From the NCBI RefSeq assembly GCF_002205795.1, contig NZ_NIUY01000001.1:992001-1056000 (forward strand): a stretch of DNA of 64,000 nt, read 5' to 3'. This document shows, piece after piece, positions 57,773 to 64,000 of this stretch (its first letter is position 1; each line of letters opens with the position of its first letter). The position numbers and the translations under genes are program-made. Source of the DNA: Chryseobacterium sp. VAUSW3 (lineage in GTDB: Bacteria > Bacteroidota > Bacteroidia > Flavobacteriales > Weeksellaceae). Below the pieces are notes generated by a model. The model was not told the DNA's origin and searched no databases. It worked only from the letters and a program-made list of their open reading frames with translations.

Positions 57773-58771
57773 TTAGGTTGTAACATCATGTTTATCCATC
57801 TGCGAAATATTATTTTCGTTCCATACAATTTTCTTTACAAACGGCCGCTGACGAACCTGGCATTCGGAAAGCTGGCAGATTTCGCATGAAAAAGGTTTAC
57901 AGTCATCCAGATGAAAATTAAATTCGATTGCCCTGCTGGAATTTTCTGAAATTAATTTATACGTTTCTTCCATTTCTTCATGCGCTTTTCGGAGTTCAAA
58001 ATACCAGGGAAGCGTTAAATGGGCATCGATATGAAGACCGCTTCCGTGCTGCTGAATTCTGGTATTGTGAATGTCGATCCACTCGCGTTTTCTGTTTTCG
58101 TTTAAGATTTTAGCCATTTTGGAGAGCAATTCCTGATCGGCTTCATCCATGATTCCGCTCAAAGCTTTTCTAATGATTTTATAGCCAACAAACATGATAT
58201 ATCCGCCGAAAATAAGCGCAACAGCAGCGTCAATCCAGTAAATTTTCGTCAGATATACCAAAATTAAACTGATGACAACGCCTAAAGTGGTTAAAGTATC
58301 GCTCTGCAGGTGTTTTCCGGAGCTTTGAAGGACAAGGGAATTTTCCTGAATTCCTTTTTTTACCGAGATATAACCCATGAGATAGTTGATTACGGCGGTA
58401 ACCGCAATAATGAGCATTCCCCAGTCGAGTTTTTTCGGGACATTACCGTGCAAAAGGGAATCAACAGCCTGCACAAGGATAATGACTCCCGCAAAAATAA
58501 TCAGGGCGCCTTCGATTCCGGAAGTCACAAACTCCACTTTTCCGTGGCCGTACGGATGATCGATGTCTTTGGGTTTTGCTGCCAGATATAATGAATAAAG
58601 TCCCATAAACCCTGCTATAATATTCACAATACTTTCCATGGCATCAGAAAATACCGCATCAGAATTGGTAAGATGCCACGCAATTAACTTTCCGATAAAC
58701 AGACCTATTCCTACAATGGCAACGGTTTTCTGAAATGCGAAATTGGTTTTTGATGAATGTTGATTTTCCAC
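57773..58771 (-). CDS. Cation diffusion facilitator family transporter
   Basis: A 332-residue inner membrane metal-proton antiporter, FieF/YiiP-like. Six helices (about 15-215) hold the metal site motifs: SDAVFSDAMESIVNIIAGF (helix 2), DIDHPYGHGKVEFVTSG, and IDAAVALIFGGYIMFVGYKII (helix 5). The cytoplasmic C-terminal ferredoxin-like domain (about 215-300) has HNTRIQQHGSGLHIDAHLTLPW. A Cys/His-rich tail (HLDDCKPFSCEICQLSECQVRQRP, about 292-315) with five Cys is an addition beyond the basic family and may bind metal. Substrate Zn or Fe is likely but not fixed. Confidence 0.93.
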   Translation of the reverse strand: MENQHSSKTNFAFQKTVAIVGIGLFIGKLIAWHLTNSDAVFSDAMESIVNIIAGFMGLYSLYLAAKPKDIDHPYGHGKVEFVTSGIEGALIIFAGVIILVQAVDSLLHGNVPKKLDWGMLIIAVTAVINYLMGYISVKKGIQENSLVLQSSGKHLQSDTLTTLGVVISLILVYLTKIYWIDAAVALIFGGYIMFVGYKIIRKALSGIMDEADQELLSKMAKILNENRKREWIDIHNTRIQQHGSGLHIDAHLTLPWYFELRKAHEEMEETYKLISENSSRAIEFNFHLDDCKPFSCEICQLSECQVRQRPFVKKIVWNENNISQMDKHDVTT

Positions 58772-58819
58772 AGCAGTGTTTGAGGGTTTTAATTAAAAAT
58801 GTTTCAGGCGTCTAAGAAT

Positions 58820-58850
58820 AAAAAAATGCTCACCTTAAGTGAGCATTTAT
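58820..58850. terminator. Bidirectional-type terminator after asd
   Basis: Ten-base arms AAATGCTCAC/GTGAGCATTT (58824-58833, 58839-58848), A6 on the left. It ends asd transcription on the minus strand. Confidence 0.82.
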
Positions 58851-58851
58851 A

Positions 58852-59844
58852 TTAAACCAAGTGATTTTCTAAGAGATATTCGGCAATCTGTACCGCGTTG
58901 GTGGCGGCGCCTTTGCGGAGATTGTCTGCAACAATCCACATATTAAGTGTGTTAGGTTGGGATCGGTCTCTGCGGATTCTTCCGACAAAAACCTCATCTT
59001 TTCCTTCGGAATACAGCGGCATAGGATAAATTTTGTTCGAAACATCATCCATGACCACAACTCCCGGAGTTTCCGAAAGGATTTTCCGTACTTCATCAAG
59101 ATCGAAATCATTTTCAAACTCAATGTTTACACTTTCTGAATGCCCTCCCTGAACAGGAACACGCACCGCAGTTGCCGATAAATTAAAACTGTCGTCGCCC
59201 ATGATTTTCTTAGGTTCAGTCATCAGTTTTATTTCTTCTTTGGTATAATCATCTTCAGCAAAAACATCGCATTGTGGAAGCGCGTTTTTGAAAATCTCGT
59301 ATGGATATACTTTCGCTATATCTTTATCGCCGGAAATTTCTGCATTCAGTTGGTCAACAGCATTTTTACCTGTTCCCGTTACAGATTGGTAAGTTGAAAC
59401 GATGACTCTTTTGAGATCATATTTCAGATTCAGCGGGTGCAGAACCATTACCAACTGTATTGTTGAGCAATTGGGGTTTGCAATAATTTTATCGTTTTTC
59501 GAAAGCTCAGACGCGTTGATTTCGGGAACAACCAGTTTTTTATCCTCCATCATTCTGAAAGCAGAAGAGTTGTCGATTACCGTAGTTCCTACTTCAGCGA
59601 ACTTCGGTGCAAATTCCAGGGAAGTATTTCCGCCGGCAGAAAACAGCGCGATTTCTGGCTTCATATCGATGGCGGTCTGCATTGATACGATGGAATATTC
59701 GTTCCCTTTGAAACAGATCTTTTTACCGACCGATTTTTCAGATGCAACAGGAATTAATTCTGTAACCGGAAAGTTTCGTTCTTCTAAAACCTTCAACATA
59801 ACTTGGCCTACCATTCCGGTAGCGCCCACAACTGCTATTTTCAT
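58852..59844 (-). CDS. asd: Aspartate-semialdehyde dehydrogenase
   Basis: A 330-residue enzyme reducing aspartyl phosphate to the semialdehyde on the way to lysine, threonine, methionine and diaminopimelate. Seen: VAVVGATGMVGQVMLKVLEERNFPV (NADP-binding), ALFSAGGNTS, TVIDNSSAFRMMEDKKLVVPEIN, the catalytic Cys in IANPNCSTIQLVMVLHPL, STYQSVTGTGKNAVDQL and VRVPVQGGHSESVNIEF (catalytic His). Length and motifs are fully typical. It lies 33 bases downstream of the small membrane protein gene and may be co-transcribed with it. Confidence 0.96.
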   Translation of the reverse strand: MKIAVVGATGMVGQVMLKVLEERNFPVTELIPVASEKSVGKKICFKGNEYSIVSMQTAIDMKPEIALFSAGGNTSLEFAPKFAEVGTTVIDNSSAFRMMEDKKLVVPEINASELSKNDKIIANPNCSTIQLVMVLHPLNLKYDLKRVIVSTYQSVTGTGKNAVDQLNAEISGDKDIAKVYPYEIFKNALPQCDVFAEDDYTKEEIKLMTEPKKIMGDDSFNLSATAVRVPVQGGHSESVNIEFENDFDLDEVRKILSETPGVVVMDDVSNKIYPMPLYSEGKDEVFVGRIRRDRSQPNTLNMWIVADNLRKGAATNAVQIAEYLLENHLV

Positions 59845-59877
59845 TTTTTTGTCTGATTGATGCTAATTGATAATAAA

Positions 59878-60315
59878 TTAAGCCCCGAAAAGTCGGTGCC
59901 ACTGAAATGCCCAAAGCATGAATGCAAGTGCAACGAATCCCATAATGACCCAACCCATTTTTAGTTTATCGTTGGTTTTGAATTTTTTATTTAGGATGGT
60001 TAACAGCACTGCAGCCACGATCATGGCGAAAGGATGCTCAACGTACGCATTTCTTGATGCAGAATCGCTCATCAGGGTTCCGGCTTCTGAAGCTGCTTTG
60101 AAACCTGGAGAGAAGAAAAACAACATTATCAGCCCGATTAATGCCTGAAGGTGGAAAAAAATCATCGTAAACAGCGTTGATTTTCTTAAAAGTTTAGAGA
60201 TTTTACCTGAGTATCCGAACATCGTCACAAGCAGTGCGACAACAAAAACAGCTGCCAGGAGCAGAATTAAATAAGCAAAACCACGGTGTGCCTGAAGCAT
60301 GATGTTGAAATCCAT
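59878..60315 (-). CDS. Four-helix membrane protein, cytochrome b-like annotation class
   Basis: A 145-residue protein with four helices: AYLILLLAAVFVVALLVTMFGY, LFTMIFFHLQALIGLIMLFFF, FAMIVAAVLLTILNKKF and GWVIMGFVALAFMLWAFQW. Conserved-looking His residues sit at membrane edges (LQAHRGFAYL, FFHLQAL, VEHPFAM, QWHRLFGA), as in small cytochrome b-like proteins, but haem binding is not proven. The ATG at 60315 (MDFNIMLQAHRG) was preferred to 60384, which would lie in the terminator and promoter region. Function unknown. Confidence 0.78.
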   Translation of the reverse strand: MDFNIMLQAHRGFAYLILLLAAVFVVALLVTMFGYSGKISKLLRKSTLFTMIFFHLQALIGLIMLFFFSPGFKAASEAGTLMSDSASRNAYVEHPFAMIVAAVLLTILNKKFKTNDKLKMGWVIMGFVALAFMLWAFQWHRLFGA

Positions 60316-60339
60316 AAATATTTTTTTATAAGTTAACTG

Positions 60340-60347
60340 CAAATATA
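60340..60347 (-). promoter_or_regulatory. -7 promoter element for the small membrane protein gene (and possibly asd)
   Basis: Minus strand TATATTTG, directly after the T-tract of the terminator at 60346-60378 and 24 bases before the ATG at 60315. Confidence 0.58.
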
Positions 60348-60378
60348 AAAAAAATCCCGACGATAAAGTCGGGATTAA
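60346..60378 (-). terminator. Intrinsic terminator after the Oar-like receptor gene
   Basis: Nine-base arms AATCCCGAC/GTCGGGATT (60353-60361, 60368-60376), T8 on the minus strand. Confidence 0.85.
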
Positions 60379-60409
60379 TATCAAATCTAAAGTTGATACT
60401 TTAGGTTTC

Positions 60410-63400
60410 TTAGAATGAATACTTCATACCGAACATTGCGGACCAAGTTGTAAATCTTGAACTTGCAGGTCTGTTAGGTGAAGTAACCAATTCATTACCG
60501 CTTCTTAACATCTGGAATGTTGGATTTGGAGATAATGCACCGGAACGGCCAAGGATTGCAGCACCGTAAGAGCTTACGTTTTGATCCTGGATTCCCCACT
60601 CTGAGTTCAGCATGTTGCCAAAGTTTAAGATATCCAAAGAAAGTTGAATTTTATCACCTTTCTGAACCATGTCAGTAAACAAATTCTGAGTCAAACGGAT
60701 ATCAACACGGTTTAACCAAGGCATAAGGAATTCGTTTCTTGGTAAAATTTGTCCTCTGTAACCTTCGAGACCATTGTCTTTGATAAACTGGTCGAATGCT
60801 GCTCTCTGCTGATCTGCGGTAAACAGAACAGTAGTGTTGGCGCCACTTCCGGTTGTAATGTTAGCAAAGTTCATATCCGCGGTAGAGTTTGGAAGGTAAA
60901 GCAAGTCATTTGCAATTCCGTCTCCGTTCACGTCATTGGAATAGTAGTAAGAATATCTTCCCTGATGCGCACCGGAATAGTAAGCACCGATAGTAGTACC
61001 CGTTTTCTTGATCTCGTAAGTCACGTTTGCAACAACTCTGTGAGGAACTGCATAGTTAGAAATACTTAAGAAATCCTGGTTCGGAGAATCTACAGTCGGA
61101 GAACCTAACCAAGATGATGATGCATTAGATCCTGAGTTAGATGATACTTCTTCAGCTTTCGAATAGGTATAGAATGCTGATCCTGAAAGTCCTTTCCATG
61201 GTCTCATCTGAGCTCCGAAAGTTGCAGAAAATGCATAACCCTTAGTGTCTGTATTCGTTAAGATGGTAGCACTGTTTCCTCCAATTGCTGAGTTATAGGT
61301 GTATGAGGCAGCATTAGGATAATAAACACGGTCCGCATAGGTCATTTTTTGTGTTGATGCTTTTCTGTTCGCTCCAAACTGGAATACTGCATTGATATCT
61401 TTAGTGTAAAGAATATCAGTAGTAAGTGTTAAAACCGAGTTAGGCACTTTGTAATCGATACCTAAACTTGATCTCCACACAGAAGGCATTTTGAAGTCCT
61501 GATCAACAAGAGAGAAAGATGAAGGTGCACCTGCTTTAGGGCTTGTAATGAAGACGTTTTCAGCTCCTGCAGGAACGTTGTTCAGGTGATAATAAATATC
61601 CTGTGGCTGGAAGGTAACATTGTTGATCCATCCTGCAACTGCTGCATATGATCCTGGTTCAATGGTGTTCTGAAGCACCCCAGCATTGGTTGGCATGTTT
61701 GTTAACCAAACGAAAGGTACCCGTCCGGAGAATACACCGCTTCCTCCTCGTACAGTAAGTGAACGGTCACCCAAAACATCATAATTGAAACCTACACGAG
61801 GTGAAATCATTACACGTGATTTTGGCCATGATCCAGAAGAGTATTTTGTAGGATTACCGTTTTTATCCAATAATTCCAGTGCGTCGATTGATGGGTTTGC
61901 TGTAAGATCGTTAAGATAGAACGGAAGTTCTGCTCTTACACCAACCGTAAAGTTGAATTTATCGTTAAGCGCAATTCTGTCCTGAACGTAAGCTGATCCA
62001 AGACCGAAGTTTACTCTTGCGTAAGTGTCTTGGTTAGCATAAGGATAAGTAAGACCAAACATAATTGGTGCAACTTCGTTAGCAGTACCTGTTTTTAAGA
62101 AATCTGCTACCGATGCATATCGGTAATAACCGGTTCCCATACGGGTATATGAGTTACCAAATTTCTGCATTTCATAAGCAACACCTCCTGTTACTGTGTG
62201 TTTACCCGCATTATATGTAAGGTTGTTAATGAAAGAGAAATTGTCATTCACTACATCATTCAGATAAGAAAAAAGTTCAGTACCAAAACTGATATAGTTA
62301 CCTCCATTCGGAGAACCATCCCAGATGTCAACAAAAGGGAACAGGGTGTCTGAAGGGGTAGATCTTAAATCCTGAATTTTAGAATAGGTAAATAATAATT
62401 TATTTGAAAGGTTAGAGTTAAACGTTGAGTTTAATTCCGCAGTAAGTGAAGAAACTTTATTTTCAAATCCGTAGTTTCCGTTTTCGAAAGTCATTGCTCT
62501 GTCGCTTACACGGTTCCATGTAGAACGTGGTGAAGGTCCAGAGTTGCCGTTTGCTACCTGCATGGAGGTCCCGTTCAGGATGTTGTAACGGATTGCAAAT
62601 TTATGCTGATCGTTGATGTTCCAGTCTAAACGTGCAAGAAATTTATCTCCCTTTTGTACCGCCTCGTTTGCATAACCCTGATATCTTCCCGGATCATAAC
62701 CCCATCTGTTGATCAGGTGATTTCTTACTGCGATAAGATCAGATTCTTTTACCCTTGAAATATTGTTTGCCGGATCAGAAACTCCGTCTTGAGATGCTTT
62801 CCAAAGGTTAGCTCCAGATGCGTTGGCTCCTGTACTGGTTTCTCTTTCAGCACTAATGAAGAAAAACAATTTATTTTGAACAATAGGTCCACCTACTGTA
62901 AAACCGTTGGTAACCTGTCCTCCCGAAACTTTTTCAATGTCTTTTCCGTTAATTTTCCATCCGTTCAGTTCTTTTCCGTTATAATAACCGTAAAGTGATC
63001 CGTGGAATTTATTAGTTCCGGATTTGGTAACTGCGTTAATACCAGCCCCGGTAAAACCAGACTGGGTAACATCAAAAGGAGCAATGTTTACACTGATTTC
63101 CTGAATTGCATCTAAAGAAATTGGTTGCGAATTACCACCTGGTAGCGGACTTGAACTTAAACCAAAACCATTGTTAAAGTTAGCACCGTCGATTTGAAGG
63201 TTGTTATAACGAGCATCCCTACCTGCAAACGAATTTCCGTTAGCCTGAGGGGTAAGTCTCGTGAATTCCGTTATGCTTCTGTTAGCTTGAGGTAAATCCT
63301 GGATTTGCTTCTGACCTACGTTGGTAGCAGCTCCTGTTTTGTTCACATTTGATCTACCAGCTGCCGTAATCATTACTTCTGCAATATCTGTAGTTTTGGT

Positions 63401-63742
63401 TTCACCTACAACAGAGTTTAATACAAAAGGTTGTCCTAATTCCAAATATACATCTTCATAAACTTGAGGCTGCTGTCCTGCGTAAGTGATTTCAACCCTG
63501 TACGGGCCTCCAACACGCATGTTTGGAAGGTTAAAGTTTCCGGAAGCATTGGCCTTAGCGGAGTAGGAGGTACCAGATGGCAAATGGGTTGCTTTAATAG
63601 TTGCACCTGAGCTCGCCTTACCATCAGCGGTGGTTACAATACCGGTCATGTTACTTGTAGTAACCTGCGCGTGCACAGTTCCATAGCCGCAAAAAGCGAT
63701 AGCAGCGATAAGCACGGTCTTCTTTAAAGTTTTACTTTTCAT
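60410..63742 (-). CDS. Oar-like TonB-dependent receptor
   Basis: An 1110-residue outer membrane receptor. Signal peptide about 1-25 (TVLIAAIAFCGYGTVHAQ); a carboxypeptidase-regulatory domain (about 28-115: TSNMTGIVTTADGKASSGATIKATHLPSGTSYSAKANASGNFNLPNMRVGGPYRVEI); a plug (about 125-245: QIQDLPQANRSITEFTRLTPQANGNSFAGRDARYNNLQIDGANFNN, ITKSG-like NAVTKSGTNKFHGSLYGYYNG); and a long barrel ending WSAMFGMKYSF with terminal Phe. This is the Oar architecture. The ligand is unknown; in some relatives Oar takes part in protease-related secretion. No clear TAnnTTTG is seen upstream. Confidence 0.93.
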   Translation of the reverse strand: MKSKTLKKTVLIAAIAFCGYGTVHAQVTTSNMTGIVTTADGKASSGATIKATHLPSGTSYSAKANASGNFNLPNMRVGGPYRVEITYAGQQPQVYEDVYLELGQPFVLNSVVGETKTTDIAEVMITAAGRSNVNKTGAATNVGQKQIQDLPQANRSITEFTRLTPQANGNSFAGRDARYNNLQIDGANFNNGFGLSSSPLPGGNSQPISLDAIQEISVNIAPFDVTQSGFTGAGINAVTKSGTNKFHGSLYGYYNGKELNGWKINGKDIEKVSGGQVTNGFTVGGPIVQNKLFFFISAERETSTGANASGANLWKASQDGVSDPANNISRVKESDLIAVRNHLINRWGYDPGRYQGYANEAVQKGDKFLARLDWNINDQHKFAIRYNILNGTSMQVANGNSGPSPRSTWNRVSDRAMTFENGNYGFENKVSSLTAELNSTFNSNLSNKLLFTYSKIQDLRSTPSDTLFPFVDIWDGSPNGGNYISFGTELFSYLNDVVNDNFSFINNLTYNAGKHTVTGGVAYEMQKFGNSYTRMGTGYYRYASVADFLKTGTANEVAPIMFGLTYPYANQDTYARVNFGLGSAYVQDRIALNDKFNFTVGVRAELPFYLNDLTANPSIDALELLDKNGNPTKYSSGSWPKSRVMISPRVGFNYDVLGDRSLTVRGGSGVFSGRVPFVWLTNMPTNAGVLQNTIEPGSYAAVAGWINNVTFQPQDIYYHLNNVPAGAENVFITSPKAGAPSSFSLVDQDFKMPSVWRSSLGIDYKVPNSVLTLTTDILYTKDINAVFQFGANRKASTQKMTYADRVYYPNAASYTYNSAIGGNSATILTNTDTKGYAFSATFGAQMRPWKGLSGSAFYTYSKAEEVSSNSGSNASSSWLGSPTVDSPNQDFLSISNYAVPHRVVANVTYEIKKTGTTIGAYYSGAHQGRYSYYYSNDVNGDGIANDLLYLPNSTADMNFANITTGSGANTTVLFTADQQRAAFDQFIKDNGLEGYRGQILPRNEFLMPWLNRVDIRLTQNLFTDMVQKGDKIQLSLDILNFGNMLNSEWGIQDQNVSSYGAAILGRSGALSPNPTFQMLRSGNELVTSPNRPASSRFTTWSAMFGMKYSF

Positions 63743-64000
63743 AATAAAATTTAACTAATTTTAAATATATATTTTCGGCAAAAATCGTTAAAAAAAACGG
63801 AACTATTATTAATGAATTGTTAAATTTTAAATATTTGTTAACAAACCGCCTATTTGTCAGTATTACAGCGGGTTAAATTTTCTTTCATTGTCAAATTCAA
63901 AATATTATACATTGCGTAATATTTTAAAATTTCAGTAAAAAAAGAGAAATCGATAATTATTTTACCGCCTTCAGACTTAAGTCGATATTTTTCGCCGAAT
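63743..64000. other. AT-rich right-hand edge, no assignable gene
   Basis: The upstream region of the Oar-like gene. Two minus-strand frames are open from the window edge (one closing at 63957-63959, one near 63852), and plus frames are also open, but none is long enough to assign. No consensus -7 element is visible close to the Oar start. Confidence 0.4.

Noticed and set aside
63957-64000. Possible 3' end of a minus-strand gene at the right edge (frame ending NIDLSLKAVK)
   Set aside because: Only about 14 codons visible, competing open frames on both strands and no terminator downstream; cannot be supported.

Overview
The window is about 64 kb of an AT-rich chromosome from a Bacteroidota member, most likely a Flavobacteriia/Weeksellaceae relative of Chryseobacterium. 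Three things point there. About twenty upstream regions carry the Bacteroidota -7 element TAnnTTTG, with no E. coli-like -35/-10 pairs. There is an alternative complex III operon, an XrtF exosortase with its partner, two large TonB-dependent receptors, and several DUF families known mainly from flavobacteria. Rho has the very long disordered insert typical of the phylum. I see no phage, IS element, CRISPR array, rRNA or tRNA. The content is largely housekeeping with good synteny, so novelty lies in small-scale architecture.

Layout. 1-1356: tgt (cut by the left edge), a DUF4296-like lipoprotein and a dolichyl-phosphate-mannose-synthase-like glycosyltransferase form a minus-strand operon. 1451-8430: DUF4271 protein, hemD, oligopeptidase B, a small conserved protein, an SRPBCC protein and a histidine kinase/response regulator pair. 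8440-17724: a SPOR protein, then the alternative complex III operon actABCDEF, in which ActA is a six-haem fusion. 17726-22130: unknown lipoprotein, apt, TPR membrane protein, ribH, a small ORF and a YpfJ-type zinc peptidase. 22148-30976: YtxH-like protein, pruA, a DtxR regulator, threonine aldolase with an attenuator-like leader, an M28 peptidase, fabI, a LEA-like protein, tag, a nucleoside phosphorylase and a SUI1/YciH protein. 31068-37392: a self-contained RND efflux operon headed by its GbsR/MarR regulator and a candidate operator. 37415-43364: trmH-type methyltransferase, mutS, an MsbA-like ABC exporter and small membrane proteins. 43399-46560: rho, superoxide dismutase and a lipoprotein. 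46586-53113: a divergent locus of secreted endonuclease/phosphatase-fold enzyme, TonB receptor and DUF5689 lipoprotein, followed by the decayed tail of a second copy. 53293-56770: a minus-strand operon of an AmgK-like kinase, a stand-alone RapZ C-terminal domain, a MurU-like nucleotidyltransferase, a LOG protein and DUF6702, which I read as cell-wall amino-sugar salvage. 56795-64000: xrtF and its partner, a cation diffusion facilitator, asd, a small membrane protein and an Oar-like TonB receptor.

Genes are packed tightly. Many neighbours overlap by 1-14 bases or are separated by single hairpins that serve both strands. In at least three places a terminator T-tract runs straight into the next gene's -7 element. 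The best candidates for unexplored biology are the RapZ-C domain inside the AmgK/MurU operon, the two-hairpin leader before the threonine aldolase, the operator-like palindrome before the RND operon, the leaderless-looking promoters, and the Asn-rich Rho insert.
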